Positions 16,137 through 26,300 are shown, numbered from the stretch's first letter. The stretch is 64,000 bases of DNA from an uncultured Steroidobacter sp. (GCF_937958065.1 NZ_CALFXI010000074.1:1-64000); one strand, 5' to 3'. Notes: generated from the sequence alone by a model not told the origin. Translations and numbers: made by a program.

Positions 16137-17857
16137 GATGAAGCTCCACTAAGTAGCTCAACCGTGACGATCGCTTCGGTGGGCGGTAATCGGGTCACGG
16201 GCGATGCCTTTGGCTGGCCTACGCGATACAAGGCATCGCTCAGCGCGATCTCCCGCATCAACGCCGGCAGACGATGGCCGCTCTTCTCGAACTCCGCTTT
16301 GAGGGTCCTCAACCACTCGCGCTCCTCTTTCATGGGCGTGCGACCGAGAGCGCGCGCGGACATTCGATCCACCACGCAAGAGACGGCGGCGGGATTGTTA
16401 TAAATAGCCTGTCCCAGTCCGCCGGCGTCTTCATAGTGGATGCCGTCGACCTCGCCGCTGGCGTCGATCGGCGATCCGTTCTCGGTCGTGCGGAACTCGC
16501 CTGCGCCGTCGAAGTTCTCTAGCGCGAAGCCAATCGGATCGATGATCTTGTGACATCCGGCGCAGGAAGGCACTGTGGCATGCGCTGCCAGACGCTCGCG
16601 AGCCGTGGCCGCACCATGCGCGGTGTTGTTCTCGAACTCGGTGAAACTCACATCCGCCGGCGGCGGCGGCACCGTCTGGCAGAGCGCGATTTCTCGCACC
16701 GCTTTACCGCGGATTGTCGGCGAGCCTCGACCGGCTGGCGAATGCAGCGCCGTGAATGCGACCTGCGTCAGAATGCCGCCACGCGGATCGTCGTCGGGGA
16801 ATTCGTAAGGTTGCCATTGGTCCGGCGCGCCATTGGGGCCGTCCTGGTAGATCGGCACCTGATAGATCGCGCCCAATTCGGGCGTGAGGAACGTCTTGCG
16901 AGTCGTGAAGATCTCGCGGTAGTCGGCGTTGCGAGTCAGCACCACGTCGAGCACCGTCTTGATCGTCTGCTCCCGAGCGTCTGCCGCTGCTTGCGCACTG
17001 AACTTCGGGAACAGCGCCGCGTCCTTGGCCAGGACTTCGAACTCGTCGAAGCGCAGTTGATCGACGAAGAACGCGCGCACGCCCTGTTCCAGGCGTGGCG
17101 ACGCCATCATGCGCTCGACCTGACGCTCGAGGCCGCGCCTCGTGTGCAATTCACCCTCGGCCGCGGCCGACAGCAACATTGAATCGGGCGCCGAATTCCA
17201 CAGAAAGAAGCTGAGCTGGGAGGCAACCGAATAGTCGTCGAGTCGAAATCCGCCCTGGTGCTCCGGATCCGGCTCGACGATCTGCTCGACAAACAGGAAC
17301 GACGGCGAGGACAGCATGCCGGCCAGACTCAACGACAGACCTCGATAAAAGTCGCCCGTGATGCGCGTGGCCTCGGAAGCCGCAGTCACATATGCCAGCA
17401 GTTGCTTATCGGTCAGCGGGCGGCGATAGAGCAAGCGGCCGACCTTGCTCAGGAACTCACGTGCGCATTTTTCGTCCGAGGCAGCCGGCGATGCGGGCTT
17501 GCAAGGCACCAGCATGTCGCGGTGATTCTGATCGACGACCTGCGCGGCAACCGCTCGCCCCATCGCGTCATATTGCTCCATGCCCGCGGCGGTGATGCTG
17601 ACCTGACTCGCGCCGACCGCGAGCAAGCCATCGACGCGCATGTCTGGCTCGAAACGCCCGCCGAGATCGATGTCGGCACCGAACACGTCTTGCACGATGT
17701 TGCGATACTGCTCGGCCGTTAGCCGGCGAGTGACTGCAGGACCGGCGCTGATCTTGTGATCCGTGCCCGTCACCAGCAATGCGACCCCGGTGACCGCCAG
17801 CGCCGCCAGCATGGCGACGCCGATCAATCGACGTTTTCCCATCGTTACTCCACTCAT
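16133..17857 (-). CDS. DUF1587/1592/1588/1585 protein with c-type haem motif
   Basis: A 574-residue protein with an N-terminal membrane anchor (LIGVAMLAALAVTGVALLVTG). Domains follow in the usual order: DUF1587 (RRLTAEQYRNIVQDVFG), DUF1595 (CAREFLSKVGRLLYRRPLTD), DUF1592 (DYSVASQLSFFLWNSAPD...), DUF1588 (GGILTQVAFTALHSPAGRGS...TVPSCAGCHKIIDPIGFALE) and DUF1585 (VVDRMSARALGRTP). CAGCH is a CxxCH haem-attachment motif, as in planctomycete-type cytochrome proteins. It would sit in the periplasm, perhaps passing electrons. The start chosen gives a 4-nt ATGA overlap with the upstream gene. Confidence 0.92.
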   Translation of the reverse strand: MSGVTMGKRRLIGVAMLAALAVTGVALLVTGTDHKISAGPAVTRRLTAEQYRNIVQDVFGADIDLGGRFEPDMRVDGLLAVGASQVSITAAGMEQYDAMGRAVAAQVVDQNHRDMLVPCKPASPAASDEKCAREFLSKVGRLLYRRPLTDKQLLAYVTAASEATRITGDFYRGLSLSLAGMLSSPSFLFVEQIVEPDPEHQGGFRLDDYSVASQLSFFLWNSAPDSMLLSAAAEGELHTRRGLERQVERMMASPRLEQGVRAFFVDQLRFDEFEVLAKDAALFPKFSAQAAADAREQTIKTVLDVVLTRNADYREIFTTRKTFLTPELGAIYQVPIYQDGPNGAPDQWQPYEFPDDDPRGGILTQVAFTALHSPAGRGSPTIRGKAVREIALCQTVPPPPADVSFTEFENNTAHGAATARERLAAHATVPSCAGCHKIIDPIGFALENFDGAGEFRTTENGSPIDASGEVDGIHYEDAGGLGQAIYNNPAAVSCVVDRMSARALGRTPMKEEREWLRTLKAEFEKSGHRLPALMREIALSDALYRVGQPKASPVTRLPPTEAIVTVELLSGASS

Positions 17858-18969
17858 CGGCGCGACACCTGCTGCGACTCCGACTCGGCCGGCTTGACGA
17901 ATGCCGGCACGGCCTCGATGTAATACGTCGCCGAGATCGATTCATTCTGGCCGGTAATCGGATCGGGATCGGCATCGGCGTAACGTTTCAACAGGTAATA
18001 GAAACCGGGGACGTCACCTGTAACCTGCTGCTCGCCGCCAAAGCCGACACCGGCGATGCCCCAGTAGATCGGGCGCCACGGGGTATAACCGGCGATGAAG
18101 CCGCGCGCCGTGCGATCGGGCTTGAGCTCGAGACGCAGATGCACGTTGCTCAGCTTGAACTCCGGCGACACCAGCGGGTTCTGCAGCAGTCGCAGCTTGC
18201 CGTGCTCGGTGATCGTAACCACGCCGTTGCGCAACTCGCCCTCGAACCTGTTTCGTGAGCGCGGATCCGGATCGACGCGATAGGCCATGTCGAGGCGCGG
18301 CGAGCCATCGCTGTTGGAACGCAGATATTCGTAGGCACGATCGATGGCGACGCTGACCGGACCGTCCTTGTTGAGGTCGGCGCCTTCGATCGTGATGAGC
18401 CAGGCGGGCTGGGAATCCTTCAGCTGTCCCCAGGCCCACGCCCAATATGTCGGGCGAGATTCGAGCGAGCCACGAAAGGCACGCGTGCAGCCGAGCGCAC
18501 GATACAGATTGTGATCGACGCCGCGCTGCCTGGTCTCGGGATCCTGGAAGCTGCCCGGCTGATCGGGCCCTTTGCCATCGAGGTCGAAGCCGAAGCCCTC
18601 CTTGCCGTCCAGTCCGGGCATCTTCAGATCCACGACAGCCGCCGGATGCGTGTAGGGATTGACGGGTTTGCCGTCGATGCGACCGCGATTCATGATCAGA
18701 TTGTAGAAGTCGCGTGCCTCATCGCCATCCATGATTTTCTTGCGCCACTCGGCGATCTGCTGAGGAGTCGCGCCCAGCTTCGCCGCATATCGCAAATAGA
18801 TCTCCTCCACTTCCGGATGCACGCCGCGCGAGCAATCGTGATCGTTGCTGTACGTCGCCTGTGCGAACCAGCTGATGGCGAAGTGACGAGTCTCCGCCCC
18901 GGCATCGGTCAGTGACAGGCCAGCCACGGATAACGCGAGCGCTGCGCGGATCAGAGATCGAGCGATCAT
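17854..18969 (-). CDS. exported protein of unknown function
   Basis: A 371-residue protein with a clear signal peptide (MIARSLIRAALALSVAGLSL, cut near AGA-ETRHF). The mature part contains CSRGVHPEVEEIYLRYAAKL and several acidic loops (PGLDGKEGFGFDLDGKGPD, EGADLNKDGP) that look like Ca-binding or thrombospondin-type Asp loops. I do not recognise a family by name. Homologues are expected beside DUF1552/DUF1592 pairs. It overlaps both neighbours by 4 nt, so it is almost certainly co-translated with them. Confidence 0.82.
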   Translation of the reverse strand: MIARSLIRAALALSVAGLSLTDAGAETRHFAISWFAQATYSNDHDCSRGVHPEVEEIYLRYAAKLGATPQQIAEWRKKIMDGDEARDFYNLIMNRGRIDGKPVNPYTHPAAVVDLKMPGLDGKEGFGFDLDGKGPDQPGSFQDPETRQRGVDHNLYRALGCTRAFRGSLESRPTYWAWAWGQLKDSQPAWLITIEGADLNKDGPVSVAIDRAYEYLRSNSDGSPRLDMAYRVDPDPRSRNRFEGELRNGVVTITEHGKLRLLQNPLVSPEFKLSNVHLRLELKPDRTARGFIAGYTPWRPIYWGIAGVGFGGEQQVTGDVPGFYYLLKRYADADPDPITGQNESISATYYIEAVPAFVKPAESESQQVSRR

Positions 18970-20111
18970 TTCGGCAGACTCCCCGCGCCGATCACCCACT
19001 TCTGGATGCGCTTGCCGGCAGCCTCGGCGGTGAAGACATTGCCCTTCGAATCGAACGCGGCCTGATGCAGGCGATTGAGCTGGCCAGCATAGTTGCCGAA
19101 GTCACCGAATGTTCCGATCACGGCGCCCGTGGCACGGCGCACGAAGCGGACCTGGAAGTTGCCGAGGTCGGCGAGCGCAAGCACGCTTTGCTCCTTGTCC
19201 GGAGAGAAGCTGATGTGCCCCACCGTGCCCGGCGGCCGCGTTTCCCTGGCGTAGAAATACTCGGCGACGAACGTTCCATCGCGCTTGAACACCTGCATGC
19301 GGTCGTTGTCGCGATCACAGACATAGACGAGCCCATCGCGCGACACCTTCACGCAATGAACGTTTCTGAACTGCGTTGCCGGCGGTGCGGAGGGATCGTA
19401 CGGTCCGAGCTTATCGTCGGTGGGCGCTTTGCCATACGCACCCCACATCCGTTTGAACGCGCCCGTGTCGGCGTCGAATACGATGATGCGATGATTACCG
19501 TATCCGTCGGCGACGAACACCTCATTGCTCGACGGATCGATCGCGATGTCGGCCACACCAGAGAGTTGCGTGCTGTCCAGGCTGCCTTTCGAGGGGCCGG
19601 CATGGCCGATCTGCATCAGAAACTTCCCGTCATGGGTGAACTTCAGCAGCATGCCGTCCGCGGGCTCGCCATTCGCACCCGGTCGGGTCGAGCTGCCTCC
19701 CACCCAGACGTTGCCCTTGTGATCGACCAGGATGCCGTGCTCGGTGGTCGGCCACTGATAGCCCTTGCCCGGCCCACCCCACGCTTGCACCAGGTTGCCT
19801 TGCGGATCGAACTCCATGACCGGGGGCGCCGGCACGCAGCAGCGGCCGGTCGGCGGATCGAGCGCCGCCGCCTTTTCCCAAGGGAACAAAGTGCCCGGAC
19901 GTTGCACGATCCACACGTGGTCGTTCGCGTCCACGAACATTCCACCCAGCTCGCCGAACGTCCATTTGTTCGGCAATGGCAGCTTCGGCCAGGTGGTATC
20001 GACGGAATAGCGCGGCATCTGATCCGTCGGGGCATCCGCCGCGACAGGCGCAGCGGATCCCAGCAGTACACAAGCCGCAGTGACGACAAGGTTCGCAACT
20101 GCTCGCATCAC
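18966..20111 (-). CDS. periplasmic NHL-repeat beta-propeller protein
   Basis: A 381-residue protein: signal peptide MMRAVANLVVTAACVLLGSA, then six or so NHL/peptidylglycine-lyase-type repeats (GGMFVDANDHVWIV, HGILVDHKGNVWVG, ADIAIDPSSNEVFVADGYGN, VHCVKVSRDGLVYVCDRDND, AAFDSKGNVFTAEAAGKRIQ). The repeats resemble the lyase domain of peptidyl-amidating enzymes, but bacterial members are mostly of unknown function. It overlaps the TonB receptor stop and the next gene by 4 nt each. Probably a periplasmic binding or lyase component of the operon's pathway. Confidence 0.88.
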   Translation of the reverse strand: MMRAVANLVVTAACVLLGSAAPVAADAPTDQMPRYSVDTTWPKLPLPNKWTFGELGGMFVDANDHVWIVQRPGTLFPWEKAAALDPPTGRCCVPAPPVMEFDPQGNLVQAWGGPGKGYQWPTTEHGILVDHKGNVWVGGSSTRPGANGEPADGMLLKFTHDGKFLMQIGHAGPSKGSLDSTQLSGVADIAIDPSSNEVFVADGYGNHRIIVFDADTGAFKRMWGAYGKAPTDDKLGPYDPSAPPATQFRNVHCVKVSRDGLVYVCDRDNDRMQVFKRDGTFVAEYFYARETRPPGTVGHISFSPDKEQSVLALADLGNFQVRFVRRATGAVIGTFGDFGNYAGQLNRLHQAAFDSKGNVFTAEAAGKRIQKWVIGAGSLPK

Positions 20112-23002
20112 ATCTTCATCCTCACGCCGATCCGATAGACGCGTCCCAGGATGTCATATAGAGACGCATTGACGGGCGCCTGTGCATACGAGATGCCTGC
20201 GGGCCCCTGCGGCACCATCCCCGGATCCTTGTTGGTCAGGTTGGTGACGCTGAAGAACGTTTCGACATCGGTCGCGGCCCACGTCATCTTGTATGAGAGC
20301 GACGCATCCAGGTAGAAAGCGCCCGGCAGCGAGTTGTCGTTGATGGTGGGATTGTCCGCGGTCGACACGGGGCAGCCGCTGGTGCACTCGATGTAAGTAG
20401 TCGAGTACTTGCCATCGCTGAATCCGCGACCGGTAAGCGATGCGGAGATCCGATCGCCGCTATACGCCAGCGTCGCCCGATACACCCAATCCGGCGGACC
20501 GCTGGTGCCCAGGCCGTTCAATCCGGAGTTGCTGCCCACCGAGTCCGCCGGTGGATTGACGCCGTTGTCCTGATAGTTCTCAAGATAGTTGGTCGCGAGC
20601 AGGCTCAAGCGCATGCCGCCGCTCAGGTTGCCGAAGAGCCGATCGAGGCCGAAGACGTAGCTCATCTCATAGTCGACGCCGCGCGCCTTGAGCCCCACCA
20701 GATTGAACGGCGACAGACGAATCTGCGTGATCTGCGATACGCCGCCGGCGCCGATGCCTCGCGTGATGGCTCCGCAGAACTCCTGCATCCCGGCAAAGCA
20801 GTTGTCGACGATCGTTTGCGCACCGACATTGCCGATCGCATCGGTGATCTTCACATCGTAGTAATCGACCGATGCGGTGAAGCCTTCGAGGAATCTCGGC
20901 TGCAACACCACGCCGAAGCCGAGCGTGTCCGCCTTCTCCGGCTGCAACAGCGGATTGCCGACTGACAGGCCTTGATAAGGCGCGTTCTGATTGTTGTTGA
21001 ACGGATCGGTTACGCTGTTGGTATTCGCCGTGCCCGCCGCGAACAGTTCATTCAAGTTCGGTGCGCGAATATCACGTGAGCGGGTCACGCGAAAGCGCAG
21101 ATCGTCGATGGGCTGCCACACTGCGCCAGCCTTCCAGGTCGTCACCAATCCAGAGGTGCTGTAGTCGGTGCGACGGACGGCCGCGTTCAAGTCCAAGGAC
21201 TGGGCGAACGGCAGATCCTTGGCGAGCGGCACCACCGTTTCCAGGAACGCCTCAGCCACGTGATAGCTGCCGAAGGTCGGCAGATAGTTGCCGGCGAACC
21301 AGCCATTGATCAACGAGGTAGGATCCGACTCACCGCGGACCTTCTCCTCGCGGCGCTCGATGCCCATGGCAAGAGACACGGGACCGGCCCATGAATCGAA
21401 GGGCTCGCCGCGCAGCGTCGCTGCGACCACTTCCTGAGTGAAGCGTTGATCACGATGCGGCGATCCCATCAGCCACGCGATCGCCTCGGGCGAATTCACA
21501 TTGATGCCCATGGGGTTGTACGGCAGGCAACCGTTGGTGGGATCGGTCAGTGTGCTGCGGCAGATCGGTTGGCCGTTGGCCGGGTTGACGACCGTGTCCA
21601 GCGCAGCGGAATAGCGCGCCTTGTACGTGATGTTGTAGCCCGTCTCGGAACTGTTGGTTGTGCCGAGCTGATAGTACGCATCCCACTCCCAGTCGGTGCC
21701 GAACAACGCGAAGCCGCCCTCGAAACCGGCCATCAAGCGGGTGACTTCACGCTCGCCCGAGAAACTGATGACGGGGATGTCGTTGTTCATCGTGCCGAGC
21801 GTGAACTGCGTGATGCCACTGCTGGCCATCTGCGCTGCCACCGACGCGGGAATGAACGGATTGCCAGCACGGATCACCAGGTTGGCCAAGTTGAACTGCT
21901 TGAGCTGCCACGACAGCGTCTCCGACTCGTTGCGTGAGGCCTGCGCGAACACCCCGAAATTATCGGTAATGGAGAAACTGGCGCGTGCGAACAGGCCGGT
22001 GCGATCCACTTCCTGATCGAGCGTGTTGTATTGATTGAACTGATTGTTGGCCCACTCGCCGCCCTGCATCCAGGGATCGCGGACCAGGGACCCGTACTGG
22101 AACTGGCGCGGAGTGCCACCTTCGCCGAATGTCGTGCCTCTGAGCGCCGTGTTGGTGATGATCCCGCCGAGCGTCGCAGTGGTGAGGCTCGCGTTTCTGA
22201 CCACCAGGCGCTCCGGCAAGCCGCTGGTCGGTGTGTACGCCGGATTGTTCATGATGTACCGGCCATCGTTGTTCCAGGACCGGGGGACACCATAGATGCC
22301 GTCGCGATGGGTGTATTCGCCGTTGAGCAGCAGGTGACCGCGCCCATCGGCGAATGGCAAGCCGCCGGTGAGTGTCACCTTCCAGTTGTCGTCATCGCCG
22401 TAATCGGTGCGACCGCCCGATACCTCGCTCTTCAATCCGGTGAAATCCTTATCGAGGATGAAGTTGACGACGCCGGTCATGGCATCGGAGCCGTAAGCCG
22501 CAGAGGCACCGCCCGTCACCACTTCCACGCGCTGGACCAGCGACTGCGGCAGATCATTGATATCGACGATGCCAGTAATGGCCGAGGGCGGCGAGCGCTT
22601 GCCATCGAGCAGCACCAGGGTGCGAACCGTGCCCAGCGCCCGGAGATTCAGCGCGTTGATGCCCGCCTGGCCGTTGCTGAAAGAAAGGTTGGACGTCTGT
22701 GGCGTGGCGCTGCCCACCATCGACGGCATGTCATTGACGAAATCCGCCAGGTTCTCCGGCGCGGCCTGATTGATCTGTTCGGCGCCGACCACCGCCACTG
22801 GTGTCGGCGCCTCGAAATTCTCGCGACTGATGCGGCTACCGGTGACGACCACCTCTTGCAGCGAGCCTGGCTGCGCGCCAGCAGGCACATCTTGCGAGAA
22901 TGCGGCCAGCGGCATGACCGAGCCGGCACACCACGCAAGCAGACTTCCTCCCCCAACCTTACGCCAGCGACACCCCGACTTTCTGACTGTACGAGCGGAC
23001 AT
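20108..23002 (-). CDS. TonB-dependent outer-membrane receptor, no STN domain
   Basis: A 964-residue receptor. After a signal sequence (LLAWCAGSVMPLAAFSQD), the TonB box region EVVVTGSRI leads to a plug (about 60-180: RTLVLLDGKR, VDVVTGGASAAYGSDAMTGV-type motif) and a C-terminal beta-barrel ending YRIGVRMKM with a terminal aromatic/hydrophobic pattern. Start ATG 23002 has a good ribosome site (AGGGGGA); the longer form from 23080 is less likely. It is the first gene of the six-gene operon (ATGA overlap with the NHL gene) and a paralogue of the next upstream receptor. The substrate is unknown. Confidence 0.93.
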   Translation of the reverse strand: MSARTVRKSGCRWRKVGGGSLLAWCAGSVMPLAAFSQDVPAGAQPGSLQEVVVTGSRISRENFEAPTPVAVVGAEQINQAAPENLADFVNDMPSMVGSATPQTSNLSFSNGQAGINALNLRALGTVRTLVLLDGKRSPPSAITGIVDINDLPQSLVQRVEVVTGGASAAYGSDAMTGVVNFILDKDFTGLKSEVSGGRTDYGDDDNWKVTLTGGLPFADGRGHLLLNGEYTHRDGIYGVPRSWNNDGRYIMNNPAYTPTSGLPERLVVRNASLTTATLGGIITNTALRGTTFGEGGTPRQFQYGSLVRDPWMQGGEWANNQFNQYNTLDQEVDRTGLFARASFSITDNFGVFAQASRNESETLSWQLKQFNLANLVIRAGNPFIPASVAAQMASSGITQFTLGTMNNDIPVISFSGEREVTRLMAGFEGGFALFGTDWEWDAYYQLGTTNSSETGYNITYKARYSAALDTVVNPANGQPICRSTLTDPTNGCLPYNPMGINVNSPEAIAWLMGSPHRDQRFTQEVVAATLRGEPFDSWAGPVSLAMGIERREEKVRGESDPTSLINGWFAGNYLPTFGSYHVAEAFLETVVPLAKDLPFAQSLDLNAAVRRTDYSTSGLVTTWKAGAVWQPIDDLRFRVTRSRDIRAPNLNELFAAGTANTNSVTDPFNNNQNAPYQGLSVGNPLLQPEKADTLGFGVVLQPRFLEGFTASVDYYDVKITDAIGNVGAQTIVDNCFAGMQEFCGAITRGIGAGGVSQITQIRLSPFNLVGLKARGVDYEMSYVFGLDRLFGNLSGGMRLSLLATNYLENYQDNGVNPPADSVGSNSGLNGLGTSGPPDWVYRATLAYSGDRISASLTGRGFSDGKYSTTYIECTSGCPVSTADNPTINDNSLPGAFYLDASLSYKMTWAATDVETFFSVTNLTNKDPGMVPQGPAGISYAQAPVNASLYDILGRVYRIGVRMKM

Positions 23003-23148
23003 CGATTCCCCCTGCCGCGCCCCACGCCCAAAGAAGCCCGTTCGAGCGAGCGCTCGATGCGGCGTTTCGGGTCTGTGCAAGCGTCGTGCTTGTTTCGTTC
23101 ACTTCGGTTTCGTGCTTGTACCCTTGGCCGCGGACCAGGGGCTCGCAC

Positions 23149-23176
23149 TTACTACGTTCGAGAGAACGATTTCGGA
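23149..23176 (-). promoter_or_regulatory. 28-nt regulon element, copy 1 (upstream of the TonB receptor operon)
   Basis: Read on the minus strand it begins TTCC, carries TCTCGAAC 14 nt in, and ends with a variant GTAGTA where the other copies have GTATAT. The spacing equals that of the three other copies. It lies about 150 nt upstream of the operon's first gene, in the gap between the two receptor genes. This is the weakest copy. Confidence 0.5.
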
Positions 23177-23186
23177 AACGCGACAC

Positions 23187-26100
23187 TCACCATTGCAGGC
23201 GGATGCCGGCTCGATATGCGCGACCGATGGTGTCGTAGAGCAGCGGATTGACCCCGGGATCGACGAAGCTCGCTCCGGTGATGCCGCCCGCCGGCGGCGG
23301 ATCGCGATCGGTCAGGTTGTCTACTTTGAAGAACAGCTCGAAATTCCTGATGCCCCTCAGAGCCAGCCGATAGGTCAGCGACAAGTCCGCATACACCGCA
23401 CCCGGAACGTCGTTGCTGTCGATGGTGCGGTTCGCAACTGTCGAGACGGGACAGCGGGCAGAGCATTCGATGTACGCATTTTCCAACTTGCCGCTGCTGA
23501 CCCCGCGGCCGACCAGGCTGATCGCGTAGTTGCCGTTGTCGTAGCTGGCCATGCCGAGCCAACGCCAGTCTGCAGCCGAGGCGCTGTTGTCTCCGGCCAT
23601 CTCCGTGACCGTGATGCCATCGTCGATGCGCCGTTCGATGACATGCGTCGCAAGCGCGCGCAAAGTGAGATTGCCGCTCCACAGCGGGCGGCGGTAACTT
23701 GCTTCGATGTCCACGCCTTCGGCCGTCTCCGCCAGCAGGTTCACCGGCTGCACGGTGATCTGAGTGACTGCGCCGTTTCGGTCGCGCACGATCGCCGAGC
23801 ACAGCGCCGTGTTGCCGGCGAAACAGCGGTCGATGACCGCCTGTTGTTGAATGGTGGCTATGGCCTTGTCGACATCGATGCGGTAGTAATCGAGAGACAT
23901 GCTCAATCCGGGCGCAAATGTCGGTTGATAGACGACACCAAGGCCCAAGGTATCAGCCTCCTCCGGATCCAGGTTCAAGTTGCCGACCATCGGACGAAGA
24001 ATCAGCGCGGTGACATTGTCGCGAAACGGATCGCTGACCTGTTGAGTATTGACCTGCCCGGCGAGATACAGATCGTTCAGGTTTGGCGCGCGAATATCGC
24101 GCGAACGGGTACCGCGAAACGTCACGTTGCGAATCGGCGAGTACGTAGCACCAAGCTTCCATGTCATCACCTCCCCCGAGGTGCTGTATTCGGTCCAGCG
24201 CACGGCACCGTTCAGATCCAGCGAATGAGCCCAGGGTTTGTCGTTCAGCATGGGCACGACGCTTTCCAGAAACGCTTCGATCACTTCGTAGGAGCCGCGG
24301 GTCGCTTTGAAGTTGCCCACGAAATATCCGCTGGCTTGCGCAATCGGATCGGCGTGCGAGACCACCGACTCCTTTCGATGTTCGACACCGCTCGCCACCG
24401 ACACCGGCCCCGCCCAGGTCGCGAGCGGCTCGCCCTGCACGCTGGCGGCCACTACATCCTGTTGCAACTTCTGATCGAGCCGAGCCGTGCCCAGGACATA
24501 ATCGATCGCTCGTTGAGAGTTCACCCCGTATCCGAGCACGTTATAAGGCAAGCAGCCGTTGTCCGGATGGGTCAGTGTCGAACGGCAGACGATTCGTCCG
24601 CTCGGATCGCGCACCGAATCGATCGCATCCCGATACTTCGCCACCACGGTCGACGTGACCTCGTTGGAAATATTGCTCGTGCCTCGTTGCGCATACGCGT
24701 CCCAGCGCCAGCTCGAACCCAATGCCGGCAACTTGCCGTTGATGCCGGCAACGAACCGCCTGACATCTCGTTGCGAGTAACCGTGAATCGCACCAAGGTC
24801 CTCGTTGGTCGAGCCGACGGTGAGCGTGTCGAGCCCGAGGCTTTGCATTTGAGCGCGCACGGTCTCGGGCAAGAATGCATTGTCGCGCTGGATGGTGATG
24901 TTGTTCAGGTAGTAGTTATAACAGCATTGGTTGTCGGTCACGGAATGGGCATACGAGCCGATCGCAAACACTTGTAAATCATCGCTCAGCTGCCAGCTAG
25001 CGCGCGAAAAGAATGTGTGTCGCTTCACCGCCGCTTCCACATCCGGCGCGCGCGATCGATCGGAGATTCGCCAATCGCCGCCCGACATGAGCGGTGCCGA
25101 CTCGATCGGACCATATTGAAACTGGCGTATCGCACCGCCTTGCGTGAACTCCATGCCCCGCAACGGCCCGCTCGTCACCAATGCGCCAGGCGACGTGGTG
25201 CTCATCGCCGTTTCCGGGCGCCACAGCAGTTCGGGCTGACCGTTGGTGGGTGTGTACCCGGGATTGTTGATTATCTTCCAACCGCCGTACCAGGAGCGCG
25301 GTACCCCGCGCACACCATCCGAATCGCTGAATCCGCTGCTGAAAAGCAAGTGGCCCCGCTTATCGGCAAACGGCATGCCAGCGGTGAGCGACACCTGATA
25401 CTTCTCGCCATCGCCGCGATCGGTGACGCCGACCATCGCGTTGGTCTTGAAGCCCGTGAAGTTTTTATCGAGCACGAAGTTGACCACGCCGGTCATCGCA
25501 TCCGAGCCATAGGCGGCCGACGCACCGCCGGTCACCACATCGACACGCTCGATCAACCCGTCAGGCAACTGGTTGATGTCGACTACACCTGTCAACGCCG
25601 TCGGCGTGAGACGCACGCCATCCAACAGCACGAGCGTGCGATTTGCGCCCATGCTCCGCAGGTCGAGTGTGTTGGTGCCGGCTTGTCCGCCGCTCACCCC
25701 CGAATTTCCCGAGCGTGGTGTTGCACTTCCCGCCAGGGCGGGTACGAAGTTGACTGCGTCGGCGACATTGCTCGCAGCCAGTACTTTCAGCGTCTCATTG
25801 CTCACGACCGTGGTTGGCGTCGGCGCTTCGTAGCCGTCGCGAATGATGCGGGTCGCGGTGACGACGACCGCTTCGAGCACCTCGTCCTCGGCAGACGAGT
25901 ACGAGCTATCCACCGGCTTCGCTTCGGCCACTGCAACCTCGGCGCTTCGCGACGGCAGCTTCGGATGAATCGAAATGATGTCCTGACTGATCACCGTGTA
26001 CTGCAGGTCGGTGCCTTCGAGCATGATCTGGATCGCATCGACGATCCGACGGCGGCCTCGTACCTCAGAAGCGACGCTCCTCGCCACCTCCTCGCCCGAG

Positions 26101-26300
26101 GAGATCACTTGCACGTGCGCCTGATCCGAGAACTCGATGAGTGCCGTGGCCAATGACTGAGCGGCAATCTGAAACACCGCCTCGCGCCCACCGACATCTT
26201 CAATGGCAAGCGTGTCAGGGGGCTCGCTCTGAATCTGTTGGGCTTGCGTCGTTTGAAGCACGAATAGGGGCATAAGAGCGAAGCAAAGCCGCAGCCGCAT
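23187..26300 (-). CDS. TonB-dependent receptor with STN signalling domain
   Basis: A 1037-residue FecA/FpvA-type transducer. Signal peptide MRLRLCFALMPLFVLQTTQA; STN (secretin/TonB N-terminal) domain at about 45-115 (IAAQSLATALIEFSDQAHVQ ... VDAIQIMLEGTDLQYTVISQ); then a TonB-box-like VVVTATRI, plug with VDVVTGGASAAYGSDAMTGV, and barrel ending YRAGIRLQW. The STN domain is what contacts a FecR anti-sigma regulator, and fecR and fecI homologues are directly upstream in the same orientation. Closely related to the next receptor, so a tandem duplication is likely. Ligand unknown. Confidence 0.94.
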   Translation of the reverse strand: MRLRLCFALMPLFVLQTTQAQQIQSEPPDTLAIEDVGGREAVFQIAAQSLATALIEFSDQAHVQVISSGEEVARSVASEVRGRRRIVDAIQIMLEGTDLQYTVISQDIISIHPKLPSRSAEVAVAEAKPVDSSYSSAEDEVLEAVVVTATRIIRDGYEAPTPTTVVSNETLKVLAASNVADAVNFVPALAGSATPRSGNSGVSGGQAGTNTLDLRSMGANRTLVLLDGVRLTPTALTGVVDINQLPDGLIERVDVVTGGASAAYGSDAMTGVVNFVLDKNFTGFKTNAMVGVTDRGDGEKYQVSLTAGMPFADKRGHLLFSSGFSDSDGVRGVPRSWYGGWKIINNPGYTPTNGQPELLWRPETAMSTTSPGALVTSGPLRGMEFTQGGAIRQFQYGPIESAPLMSGGDWRISDRSRAPDVEAAVKRHTFFSRASWQLSDDLQVFAIGSYAHSVTDNQCCYNYYLNNITIQRDNAFLPETVRAQMQSLGLDTLTVGSTNEDLGAIHGYSQRDVRRFVAGINGKLPALGSSWRWDAYAQRGTSNISNEVTSTVVAKYRDAIDSVRDPSGRIVCRSTLTHPDNGCLPYNVLGYGVNSQRAIDYVLGTARLDQKLQQDVVAASVQGEPLATWAGPVSVASGVEHRKESVVSHADPIAQASGYFVGNFKATRGSYEVIEAFLESVVPMLNDKPWAHSLDLNGAVRWTEYSTSGEVMTWKLGATYSPIRNVTFRGTRSRDIRAPNLNDLYLAGQVNTQQVSDPFRDNVTALILRPMVGNLNLDPEEADTLGLGVVYQPTFAPGLSMSLDYYRIDVDKAIATIQQQAVIDRCFAGNTALCSAIVRDRNGAVTQITVQPVNLLAETAEGVDIEASYRRPLWSGNLTLRALATHVIERRIDDGITVTEMAGDNSASAADWRWLGMASYDNGNYAISLVGRGVSSGKLENAYIECSARCPVSTVANRTIDSNDVPGAVYADLSLTYRLALRGIRNFELFFKVDNLTDRDPPPAGGITGASFVDPGVNPLLYDTIGRAYRAGIRLQW

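Noticed and set aside
14553..16403. 616-codon plus-strand ORF opposite the DUF1552 gene
   Set aside because: Arg/His/Ala-rich shadow translation of a high-GC gene; the minus-strand gene has clear family motifs and operon overlaps.
22770..24977. 735-codon plus-strand ORF opposite the two TonB receptors
   Set aside because: It lies antisense to two receptors with full domain structure, and its composition resembles no protein family.
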